Shown here: positions 14,223 to 20,714 of the stretch, piece by piece
Position numbering within the stretch: position 1 is the first letter of the stretch
Layout: each line of letters opens with the position of its first letter
Assembly: GCA_013202445.1 (NCBI GenBank)
Contig: JABMRW010000050.1
Coordinates: 1-26,070 of the forward strand
Direction of reading: 5' to 3'
DNA from: Deltaproteobacteria bacterium
GTDB taxonomy: Bacteria > Chloroflexota > Dehalococcoidia > Dehalococcoidales > BS750m-G39
DNA length: 26,070 nucleotides
Notes under the pieces: generated by a model
Seen by the model: the letters and a program-made list of their open reading frames with translations, nothing else
The model's database searches: none
Told to the model about the DNA's origin: nothing
Made by a program: the position numbers and the translations under genes

Positions 14223-15523
14223 TGGAAAACATACTGGCTTTAGCCAGAAAGACAGCCGAGGCCGCCGAGGTCTTTGAGGTCGCCGCCGAGGAGACCTCGG
14301 TGCAGTTCGAAACCAACCGCCTCAAGCACATAGAGAGCAAGCAGAGTACTCATCTAGCTTTACGCATTATTAAAGAAGGCCGTCTCGGCTATGCCACCAC
14401 CACCGAACTGGATGACGTTAAAAGCCTGATAAGCAACGCCGTAGAGACCGCCCGCTTCGGCATGCCCGCCAAATTTCAGCTTCCCGCCCTGTCTTCCTAC
14501 CCCCAGATAGACATCTTCGACCCCGCCGTAGAGGCCACCCCCCTCGAGGAAATGGATAAACTGGGTCAGGAGCTTATCGAACTCGTTATCAGCCACACCC
14601 CGGAAATCCTCTGCGAGGCGGGGGTAAGCAAAGACACAATTTCAGTAAAGCTCATAAATTCAAACGGCGGGCAGGCAAGCTATAAAAAAAGTATCTTCAG
14701 CATCGGTATCTACGGCAGCCTCATCCGGGGAACTGACATGCTCTTCGTCGGCGAAGGCCGGAGCTCCTGTAACCCAATATCCCAACCCGAAGAGATAGCC
14801 AATGTTGTAATTCAGCAATTAGAGCTGGCTAAAAACCCGGCCTCGGTGCCCACCGGCCAGCTGCCGGTAATCTTTACCCCCCACGGGGTGGCCAGCGCCC
14901 TGGTCCCCTCCCTGGTGACAGCTTTTAACGGCAAGACCGTACTTCAGGGGGCTTCGCCCATCGGCCAAAAACTGGGCAAATCTGTATTTGACTCAAAAAT
15001 TTCACTGTGGGACGACCCGACTATAGCTTTTCGCCCCCACAGCCGCCCCTGCGATGACGAAGGCATCGCCAGCCGGCGCACCCCGCTTATAGAGCAGGGG
15101 GTAGTGGCTAATTTTCTCTATGACCTGCAGACCGCCGCTTTGGCCGATACCAAAAGCACCGGCAACGGCGATAGAGGCGGCGGGTTGCCTGCGCCCGCCC
15201 CCAGCGCCCTCATCATCGCCACCGGCCAGACAACTATGGATGACATGGTAAAAGACATCAAGGAGGGGCTGGTCATCGAACAGCTCATGGGCGCCGAGCA
15301 GGGCAATATCCTCGGCGGCGATTTCAGCGGCAACGTCCTCTTAGGTTATAAAGTAGAAAGTGGTAAAATAGTAGGTAGGGTTAAAAACACTATGGTATCG
15401 GGAAACGTTTATCAGGTTCTCAAGGAGGTTACCGCCGTCGGCAGCCAGGCGGAATGGGTGGGCGGCTTCCTTAACACCCCACCCCTCTACTGCCCCCGCC
15501 TGTCGGTAGCGAGCAAGGGGTAA
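14222..15523 (+). CDS. tldE: TldE (PmbA) metalloprotease partner
   Basis: This is the non-zinc-binding partner of TldD (433 aa from the chosen start), lacking HExxxH as expected for the TldE/PmbA branch. Recognisable parts include ETNRLKHIESKQ near the N terminus, FTPHGVASALVPSLV, DDEGIASRRTPLIEQGVV and the C-terminal GNILGGDFSGNVLLGYKVE. I choose GTG 14222 over the in-frame GTG 14201 because GGGAGG (14210-14215) lies 6 bases upstream and the frame then overlaps the tldD stop by a single base. The two form one operon and presumably a heterodimer. Confidence 0.95.
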   Translation: MENILALARKTAEAAEVFEVAAEETSVQFETNRLKHIESKQSTHLALRIIKEGRLGYATTTELDDVKSLISNAVETARFGMPAKFQLPALSSYPQIDIFDPAVEATPLEEMDKLGQELIELVISHTPEILCEAGVSKDTISVKLINSNGGQASYKKSIFSIGIYGSLIRGTDMLFVGEGRSSCNPISQPEEIANVVIQQLELAKNPASVPTGQLPVIFTPHGVASALVPSLVTAFNGKTVLQGASPIGQKLGKSVFDSKISLWDDPTIAFRPHSRPCDDEGIASRRTPLIEQGVVANFLYDLQTAALADTKSTGNGDRGGGLPAPAPSALIIATGQTTMDDMVKDIKEGLVIEQLMGAEQGNILGGDFSGNVLLGYKVESGKIVGRVKNTMVSGNVYQVLKEVTAVGSQAEWVGGFLNTPPLYCPRLSVASKG

Positions 15524-15570
15524 GCTATTTATTGAGCAGTTAAGTGACACCAAACATTGGAGGTGTATTT

Positions 15571-15936
15571 ATGGTACCAAAAAATGTGCCAGCTGAAATT
15601 AGCTATCGCCTTAACGCATGGAGATTGAGATTCCGCCTTTGGTGGGGTACCCATTTCTTCCTTGGCATAGTTTCTGTTATTCTAGTATCCATTACAGCTA
15701 TTCAACCTGATATTTTACCGGGGCATTCTGTCATTACAGGTGCGGTTTCTGCTTGTTTCATAGCTATAATAACATTTTTAAGACCTTCTCAAGTGGCAAA
15801 GGGATATATTGAGGCTTGGAGAACATTGAGCGCAGCATGTAACCGCTACAAATACGAACGTGGATTTACCTTTAAAGATCTCCAGAACGCCTTGAACGAA
15901 GGAGAACAAAATATCAGAGAGTCAGAGAGTCTTTGA
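15571..15936 (+). CDS. Small two-TM membrane protein (SLATT-like)
   Basis: This 121-aa protein has two predicted membrane helices (about 25-45 and 55-73) between a basic N-terminal segment (YRLNAWRLRFRLWW) and a cytoplasmic C-terminal helix (AKGYIEAWRTLSAAC). The layout resembles SLATT-type 2TM proteins, some of which are predicted pore-forming effectors in defence systems. That resemblance is by eye and uncertain. The start ATG 15571 is supported by GGAGGTG 5 bases upstream; an upstream in-frame GTG at 15544 has none. The gene is AT-richer than tldE and PAC2 beside it, and no nucleotide-sensing partner gene is adjacent. Confidence 0.65.
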   Translation: MVPKNVPAEISYRLNAWRLRFRLWWGTHFFLGIVSVILVSITAIQPDILPGHSVITGAVSACFIAIITFLRPSQVAKGYIEAWRTLSAACNRYKYERGFTFKDLQNALNEGEQNIRESESL

Positions 15937-15982
15937 CATCGCTTAACATGGCCTTTGTACCTGACGATGGAAAAGAGGACAA

Positions 15983-16225
15983 GTGGCTGATATAAATTCG
16001 GGAGTCATGCTGGCTCAAATGGTAAACTGGCTCATCCTGGCTATCGATATAGTGGTAGCCCTTCTGGTGGGCCGGGATGCAAGGAGGAGAGGGCTTTCCT
16101 GGCCCTATACTATAATGTGGGTGGCAATATCGTTCTTCCTCTTCTTCCCTATTGGCGTAGGCCTGTATTTTTGGTTAGGAAGACCACACTCCAGGGGAGT
16201 TAGAGGGGCTTCGCCCCTCTCATAA
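15983..16225 (+). CDS. Small membrane protein, PLDc_N-like
   Basis: This 80-aa protein has two hydrophobic helices (about 10-30 and 42-65) joined by a basic loop (GRDARRRGLSWPY) and ends the second helix with FPIGVGLYFWLGRP. That resembles the short PLDc_N-type membrane domain, otherwise found at the N terminus of cardiolipin synthases. Its function is unknown. The start is GTG 15983 with AGAGGA upstream. Oddly, the final residues RGVRGASPLS and the stop are encoded by the first hairpin of the dispersed repeat, so the original C terminus may have been replaced. Confidence 0.6.
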   Translation: MADINSGVMLAQMVNWLILAIDIVVALLVGRDARRRGLSWPYTIMWVAISFFLFFPIGVGLYFWLGRPHSRGVRGASPLS

Positions 16226-16283
16226 AAAAATACCTTCCCCTTCCCCTCCAGTAAGGGGAAGGGGATAAAGGGGATAGGGTTAC
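16201..16283 (+). repeat. Dispersed two-hairpin intergenic repeat, copy A
   Basis: Hairpin 1 pairs AGAGGGGC (16202-16209) with GCCCCTCT (16213-16220). Hairpin 2 pairs CCCCTTCCCCT (16237-16247) with AGGGGAAGGGG (16254-16264), followed by ATAAAGGGGATAGGGTT. The same order of elements occurs inverted at 20507-20600 with small differences, including compensated stem ends. It looks like a REP or MITE-like family. This copy overlaps the end of the upstream small membrane protein gene and stops just before the PAC2 start. Confidence 0.75.
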
Positions 16284-16286
16284 CTA

Positions 16287-17075
16287 ATGAACGAATTTGT
16301 CAGAATATTTGCCCGGCCCCGGCTCAAATCGCCGGTGATGCTGGCTTCCTGGCCCGGCATCGGCAACGTGTCTGTAATCGTGGCCACCTACCTGCTGCGC
16401 AAGCTGGAATTTAAGGACCTGGGTGAAATCGAGCCTTCGGCCTTCTTTGACGCCATCGGGGTGGTAGCCCGGGACAATATCGTTGAGGAGCCCCAGTTCC
16501 CCCAGAGCCAGTTCTACTACTGGAAGAACAAGCCCGGCTGCAGTGATATAATACTATTTATCGGCGAGGACCAGCCGATAACTAAAGGCTACGAGCTGGC
16601 TAACTGCGTCCTTGATGTCGCCGAGAAGTTCAAGGTACAGCGGGTGTATACCTGCGCCGCCGCCCTGAGCCGCATGCACCACAGCGAGCAATCGAGGGTG
16701 TGGGGGGTGGTCACCAGCCCGCACATGAGTAAAGAGCTGGACAGCTACGGCCTGGCCCAGAAGGGCAACCTGCAAATCTCGGGCTTAAACGGGCTGCTGC
16801 TGGGGGTAGCCAAGGAGCGGGGCATGGAGGGCATCTGCCTGCTGGGCGAGGTGCCGATGTACGCCACCCGCATCCAGAACCCGGTGGCGGCGGTGGCGGT
16901 ACTGGAGGTACTGACCAAAATATTAGATATTGAAATAGATATTACCGAACTGGCTGACGCCGCCAGGGAGACGGCCAGCCGGATTAAACAGATGGCTAAC
17001 GAGGCCATGGAAGAGTACATAGACCACTTTACCCAGCCAATCTGGGAACAAGATGAGGAGGAAGAGGAGGAATAG
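16287..17075 (+). CDS. PAC2 family protein
   Basis: This 262-aa protein belongs to the PAC2 (proteasome assembly chaperone 2-like) family: LASWPGIGNVS near the N terminus, ILFIGEDQP in the middle, and a GLNGLLLGVAKERGM...CLLGEVPMYA core. The function of bacterial members is not settled. The C terminus is strongly acidic (EQDEEEEEE). The start ATG 16287 lies immediately after repeat copy A, and the only Shine-Dalgarno-like bases (AAAGGGG, ATAGGG) belong to the repeat. It is followed 3 bases later by the HEAT-repeat gene, and the two probably work together. Confidence 0.88.
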   Translation: MNEFVRIFARPRLKSPVMLASWPGIGNVSVIVATYLLRKLEFKDLGEIEPSAFFDAIGVVARDNIVEEPQFPQSQFYYWKNKPGCSDIILFIGEDQPITKGYELANCVLDVAEKFKVQRVYTCAAALSRMHHSEQSRVWGVVTSPHMSKELDSYGLAQKGNLQISGLNGLLLGVAKERGMEGICLLGEVPMYATRIQNPVAAVAVLEVLTKILDIEIDITELADAARETASRIKQMANEAMEEYIDHFTQPIWEQDEEEEEE

Positions 17076-17078
17076 CCG

Positions 17079-18032
17079 ATGGAACCTGCATTGCCGCCGC
17101 CCGTGGAACAGACCATCGCCAGACTGGTTGACCCGGAAAAGCAGCTGCTGGACTCGTGGTTGACCGACCTGTCCGGCCTCAACTCGGCCGAGTTGAGGCC
17201 GCTGGAGCAGGCGTGGCCCACCATCGAGCTAAAAAGGCGGCGGCAGATAATATACCGCCTGTTCGAGCTGGCCGAGAACAACTTCGAGCTCGACTTCGAC
17301 GATATCTTTAAAGAACGCCTCAAGGACGAGGACGCCGAGGTGCGGAGCAAGGCCATCGAAGGCCTGTGGGAAAACGAGGAGGCGTCCCTCATTGAGCCGC
17401 TGATTGACCTGCTGGAAAAAGACAGCTCGGAGGAGGTGCAGGCGGCGGCGGCTACGGCTCTGGGCAAGTTCGCCCTGCTCGCCGAGCTGGAAAAACTGCG
17501 CCCCAACCAAAAAGCCAGGGTATCCCGGAGCCTGCTGGCGGTAATCAACGACCGGGCCAAGCCGGTAGAGGTCAAACGCCGTGCCCTGGAAGCGGCGGCG
17601 CCATTATCTTTATCTCAGATGAAAAAAGCCATCGCCGAAGCCTACCGGAGCGGCGATAATAAAATTAAAATCAGCGCCCTGTTCGCCATGGGCAAGAGCT
17701 GTAACACCTTCTGGCTGCCCATCCTGCTCAAGGAGCTATCCAACACTGATTCCGAGATACGCTATGAAGCCGCCGGTGCCTGCGGTGAGCTGGGGGAGGA
17801 GGAGGCCGCTTCCTATCTCTGCGATATAGTCAACGACCCTGATATTGATGTTCGGCTGGCGGCTATCCAGTCACTGGGTAAGATAGGCGGCCCCGAGGCC
17901 AAGGGCTGCCTGGAGAAGTGCCTTAACCACTCCGATGAGGCCATTCAGAGAGCGGCCGAAGAAGCGTTATCGCAGTTGGAAGCCGAGGAGGACCCGCTGT
18001 TCTCCCAGATTGAAAACTTCGTGGAAGACTAG
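17079..18032 (+). CDS. HEAT-repeat protein
   Basis: A 317-aa all-helical repeat protein. Clear HEAT/PBS-lyase-type repeats include the segments around LIEPLIDLLEKD-SSEEVQAAAATALG, LSNTDSEIRYEAAGACGELG, VNDPDIDVRLAAIQSLGKIG and LNHSDEAIQRAAEEALSQLE. Such folds mostly serve as protein-binding scaffolds, so a partner role for the PAC2 protein is plausible. No catalytic motif was seen. The start ATG follows GAGGAGGAATAGCC; PAC2, HEAT and GNAT genes are spaced by 3 bases and 1 base, indicating one operon. Confidence 0.88.
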   Translation: MEPALPPPVEQTIARLVDPEKQLLDSWLTDLSGLNSAELRPLEQAWPTIELKRRRQIIYRLFELAENNFELDFDDIFKERLKDEDAEVRSKAIEGLWENEEASLIEPLIDLLEKDSSEEVQAAAATALGKFALLAELEKLRPNQKARVSRSLLAVINDRAKPVEVKRRALEAAAPLSLSQMKKAIAEAYRSGDNKIKISALFAMGKSCNTFWLPILLKELSNTDSEIRYEAAGACGELGEEEAASYLCDIVNDPDIDVRLAAIQSLGKIGGPEAKGCLEKCLNHSDEAIQRAAEEALSQLEAEEDPLFSQIENFVED

Positions 18033-18033
18033 C

Positions 18034-18564
18034 ATGACTGGCGACGGCAAGACCAGGCTGCGGGAAAAAGGGCTGGGCGATGCCGGCTACGACTATAGCT
18101 GGCAGACCGACCCCGAGCTGGCGGCGCTGGATGCCATCTCGCCGCCGTCGCTTAGCTATCCCGAGTATCTGGCCCGCTACGCCGTCGAGCTGCGCTACCC
18201 GTCGGCCCAACGGCAGCGGTTCGCCATCGAAACCTTAGATGGCCAACACATCGGCAACTGCACCTGTTACGCCATTGACCATAAGCGGGGCAAAGCCGAG
18301 ATAGGCATTATGATCGGCAACCGCGACTACTGGGATAAGGGCTACGGCGCCGATGCTATTAACAAGCTGCTGGAATATATCTTCGGGCAGACCAGGCTCA
18401 ACCGGCTTTACCTGAAAACCCTGGTCGCCAACACCCGGGCGCAGAAGTGCTTCGCCAAGTGCGGCTTTACCCCCTTCGGCCACCTCAAGCGGGACGGCCA
18501 TAACTTCATGCTCATGGAGCTGCAACGCCGGCAGTGGCAGCAGCTAGCCGGAGAAGGAGATTAA
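18034..18564 (+). CDS. GNAT family N-acetyltransferase (RimJ/RimL-like)
   Basis: This 176-aa acetyltransferase has the core of RimJ/RimL-type GNAT enzymes: an EIGIMIGNRDYWDKGYG segment forming motif A (acetyl-CoA pyrophosphate loop), LYLKTLVANTRAQKCFAKCGF as motif B, and a final MLMELQRRQW strand. The substrate cannot be told from sequence. I start it at ATG 18034, one base after the HEAT stop; the frame extends upstream only as an overlap with the HEAT gene. It ends a plus-strand operon facing the SDR gene. Confidence 0.87.
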   Translation: MTGDGKTRLREKGLGDAGYDYSWQTDPELAALDAISPPSLSYPEYLARYAVELRYPSAQRQRFAIETLDGQHIGNCTCYAIDHKRGKAEIGIMIGNRDYWDKGYGADAINKLLEYIFGQTRLNRLYLKTLVANTRAQKCFAKCGFTPFGHLKRDGHNFMLMELQRRQWQQLAGEGD

Positions 18565-18600
18565 GAAATGACTGCCAAGCCCCAACTGTGCCCGCTGCGT

Positions 18601-18626
18601 TAAAGGGGACTGCCGCCCCCGTTTTA
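18601..18626. terminator. Probable bidirectional terminator between convergent genes
   Basis: AAAGGGG and CCCC(CG)TTTT flank a short loop between the ends of the GNAT and SDR operons, giving an imperfect GC stem with A and T runs on the two sides. It lies exactly where two converging transcripts must end. The stem is short and asymmetric, so the call is tentative. Confidence 0.4.
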
Positions 18627-19535
18627 ATCCTTCTTGGGCGGCGCCGGGTTCTTGTAGCCCTCCAGCAGGACTTTGGGCACCTGCTCGATTAGCTCCTCCA
18701 CCGTCCACATCCCCTTCTTTTTAGTGATGGTCTTCTTCTTTACCGGCTCGGAGTAAATAGCGATAGCGCCGCCGGTAACATCAAATACCTGCCCGTTTAT
18801 GTCAGCCGCCGCCTCGGTGCACAGGTAAACTATAAAGGGGCCCACCGTCTCCGGCTGGGGCGGGTTGGTCAGTTCCTCAAATCTTTCTTTGGTCATCAGC
18901 CCCGCCTCATATCTCTTCTTAAAGCCGGCCACTATCTCCTCACTCAGGGTAAACCGGGTGGCGGCGGTCGGGGCGTAGGCATTGCAGGTTACCCCGTATC
19001 TGCCCACCTCCCTAGCCACGTTCCTGGTTAGACCGACAAGCCCGGCTTTAGCCGCGCCATAATTACTATGCCCCACAGCGCCCAGCCAGGCGGTAGAGGT
19101 GGTATTGATGATTCGGCCCCACTTCTGCTCCCGCATCGGGCCGCTGGCAAAGCGGATGCAGTTGAAAGAGCCTTTAAGGAAAGAATCGACGCTCCGGTCC
19201 CACTCTTCCTCGCTCATATTCCAGACCATGCGGGGGGCGTCGGCGCCGGCGTTATTGACCACGATATCAATTTTGCCGAAGCTGTCTATCGCCGTCTTGA
19301 CTATCTTCTCGGCCACATCGAATTCGGAAACGCTGCCGAAGAAGGGCACCGCCTCCCCACCCATCCCCTTAATCTCTTTGGCTACGGTATCGGCATCGCC
19401 GCCCTCGGCACCGGGACGGCGGTTATTGGTCACCACCTTGGCCCCTTCTTTAGCCAGCGCCAAAGCTATCGCCTTACCGATGCCCTGGCTGGAGCCGGTA
19501 ACAATAGCCACTCTATCCTTTAATCTCTGGCTCAT
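18624..19535 (-). CDS. SDR-family (3R)-hydroxyacyl dehydrogenase/reductase
   Basis: This 303-aa short-chain dehydrogenase has the cofactor motif TGSSQGIG (14-20), NNAG (94-97) and the active-site set Ser147, Tyr159, Lys163 (NYGAAK). A C-terminal extension of about 45 residues (EPVKKKTITKKKGMWTVEEL and on) resembles the one in the dehydrogenase domain of multifunctional beta-oxidation enzymes (MFE-2 type). Its start overlaps the MaoC gene by 4 bases. Together with two hydratase-fold genes it probably interconverts 3-hydroxyacyl and 3-ketoacyl thioesters; direction and chain length are unknown. Confidence 0.88.
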   Translation of the reverse strand: MSQRLKDRVAIVTGSSQGIGKAIALALAKEGAKVVTNNRRPGAEGGDADTVAKEIKGMGGEAVPFFGSVSEFDVAEKIVKTAIDSFGKIDIVVNNAGADAPRMVWNMSEEEWDRSVDSFLKGSFNCIRFASGPMREQKWGRIINTTSTAWLGAVGHSNYGAAKAGLVGLTRNVAREVGRYGVTCNAYAPTAATRFTLSEEIVAGFKKRYEAGLMTKERFEELTNPPQPETVGPFIVYLCTEAAADINGQVFDVTGGAIAIYSEPVKKKTITKKKGMWTVEELIEQVPKVLLEGYKNPAPPKKD

Positions 19536-19993
19536 CGTCTTGTCCTTCCTTTCCGTTTATAATCATCCCCGTAGGGCAGAATAACCACTGCCGCCCCCGA
19601 GGCTGTCTTTTCGCCTTTAGGATTCTCCGCCCAGAGGCTGCACTCGACGAAATGCTCGCCGCCGCGGATGTATTTCCGGAGCACCTTACCCCGCAGGGTA
19701 ACCACCTCCCCGGGGTAGTTCATCCCCTTGTAGCTGCAGCTCAGCTTGCGCAGCCGGCCCTGTTCCCCCACCCAGTCGGTCATCAGCTGCCCCAGGAAAG
19801 CGCCGATAAGCTGCCCGTGCACGATAATACCCTCCAGCCCACGGCTCCGGGCGTAGTCCTGGTCGTAGTGGATAGGCATATAGTCGCCCACCGCCCCGGC
19901 CCACATCACCAGCTGGCGGGGGGTCGGCTCCTTGACCAGCGGGGCAACCTCGTCGCCCTTGCTCACGTCCTGATAGTAGAGCTGTATACTCAT
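19532..19993 (-). CDS. MaoC-like hydratase, catalytic subunit
   Basis: This 153-aa hotdog-fold protein carries the (R)-specific hydratase motif in AGAVGDYMPIHYD, with catalytic Asp37 and His42. The HGQLIGAFLGQLMTDW segment and CSYKGMNYPGEVV are also typical. It would hydrate enoyl thioesters or dehydrate (R)-3-hydroxyacyl thioesters. The gene upstream encodes the matching non-catalytic half, so the active enzyme is probably a heteromer, as for mycobacterial HadAB or the two-chain HTD2-like hydratases. It is coupled to the SDR gene by a 4-base overlap. Confidence 0.86.
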   Translation of the reverse strand: MSIQLYYQDVSKGDEVAPLVKEPTPRQLVMWAGAVGDYMPIHYDQDYARSRGLEGIIVHGQLIGAFLGQLMTDWVGEQGRLRKLSCSYKGMNYPGEVVTLRGKVLRKYIRGGEHFVECSLWAENPKGEKTASGAAVVILPYGDDYKRKGRTRR

Positions 19994-19994
19994 T

Positions 19995-20423
19995 TTAATA
20001 GCCGATAACCATCTGGCGGCACCTGGCCACCAGTTGCCCTTCCTGGTTTTTATAGCTGCTCTCGAAGGTCATGAAGGCCATCTGGCCCGTCTGGCCTTTT
20101 CTTTCCCGAAGGTTGCTGATTTTAAAGACGACGGTTATACTATCGCCCAGTTTTATGGGCTGGTAGCCCTCGATTTCGGTACTGGCCATGAGGACGGTGT
20201 TGAAGGGGGTCAATTTTATCAGGTCCTCAACGAATTGCTCAAAGCCGATAGACAGTGTAAAGGTCGGCGGGGCGATGTTGCCGTCCTTCCAGAGGGGGTT
20301 ATTGTCGCCCACGGCGTGGGCGAAGCGGCGTATCATCTCCCCTTCAATGAGGTACTCTCTGGGTTGCCACCTCACCCCGACCTTAGCCTTCAGCTTCTCT
20401 ATGCCGGATAAAGTTTCAGCCAT
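19995..20423 (-). CDS. MaoC/FAS1-type dehydratase N-terminal-domain protein, probably non-catalytic partner
   Basis: This 142-aa hotdog-fold protein matches the N-terminal MaoC dehydratase (FAS1 DH-like) family. At the hydratase motif it reads AHAVGDNNPLWKDG, so the catalytic His is replaced by Trp45 while the DNNP part remains. That is expected for the substrate-binding half of a two-subunit hydratase whose catalytic half is the next gene, 1 base away. It begins at ATG 20423, only 7 bases from a good -10 box and with no ribosome site, implying a leaderless mRNA. Confidence 0.85.
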   Translation of the reverse strand: MAETLSGIEKLKAKVGVRWQPREYLIEGEMIRRFAHAVGDNNPLWKDGNIAPPTFTLSIGFEQFVEDLIKLTPFNTVLMASTEIEGYQPIKLGDSITVVFKISNLRERKGQTGQMAFMTFESSYKNQEGQLVARCRQMVIGY

Positions 20424-20430
20424 ATCAGAA

Positions 20431-20460
20431 AGTTTACTTTGCCCCGATAAGCTGTGTCAA
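20431..20460 (-). promoter_or_regulatory. Promoter of the MaoC-SDR operon, probably leaderless
   Basis: Reading the minus strand, TTGACA (20455-20460), an 18-base spacer and TAAACT (20431-20436) precede the ATG at 20423 by 7 bases. No Shine-Dalgarno sequence is present. Box sequences and geometry match the tldD promoter. A run of ten C (G on the transcribed sense) lies about 20 bases further upstream. Confidence 0.65.
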
Positions 20461-20506
20461 GGAAGGGTAATCAGCCCCACCCCCCCCCCAATCATTTTAT
20501 TTATTT

Positions 20507-20600
20507 AGGGAAACCCTATCCCCTTTATCCCCTTCCCCTTGGCAAGGGGAAGGGGAAATATTTTCTTAGAAGAGGGGCTGTCGCCCCTCTTAAACACCCC
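20507..20600 (-). repeat. Dispersed two-hairpin intergenic repeat, copy B (inverted)
   Basis: This is the inverted counterpart of the element at 16201-16283. Hairpin 2 is CCCCTTCCCCTT (20529-20540) with AAGGGGAAGGGG (20544-20555). Hairpin 1 is AAGAGGGGC (20570-20578) with GCCCCTCTT (20583-20591). The shared flank reads CCCTATCCCCTTTATCC on the plus strand. Stems are one base pair longer than in copy A. It sits between the divergent MaoC and HEPN transcription units. Confidence 0.75.
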
Positions 20601-20632
20601 TGTAGTATCCCCTTTTCCCCCCAAATTACCTA

Positions 20633-20660
20633 TTGCTATAAAGGTGAAAAGTGCTATTAT
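20633..20660 (+). promoter_or_regulatory. Candidate promoter of the HEPN gene
   Basis: TTGCTA (20633-20638), a 16-base spacer and TATTAT (20655-20660) lie between repeat copy B and the HEPN gene. The -10 box is good, the -35 moderate. GGAGGAG (20689-20695) follows, but is 19-20 bases from the HEPN ATG and only a base or two from a four-codon frame (ATG 20697 to TAG 20706-20708). Confidence 0.45.
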
Positions 20661-20714
20661 AACCACATAATCGGCGTCGTACTATTCCGGAGGAGTATGC
20701 GTAGCTAGACCGCC

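Noticed and set aside
16201..16264. Repeat copy A hairpins as a transcription terminator
   Set aside because: The stems are followed by A-rich or purine-rich sequence rather than T-runs on the plus strand, and the element recurs elsewhere in inverted form.
16745..17575. A 276-codon minus-strand frame opposite PAC2 and HEAT genes
   Set aside because: Serine-rich composition typical of an antisense shadow; both plus-strand genes are recognisable families.
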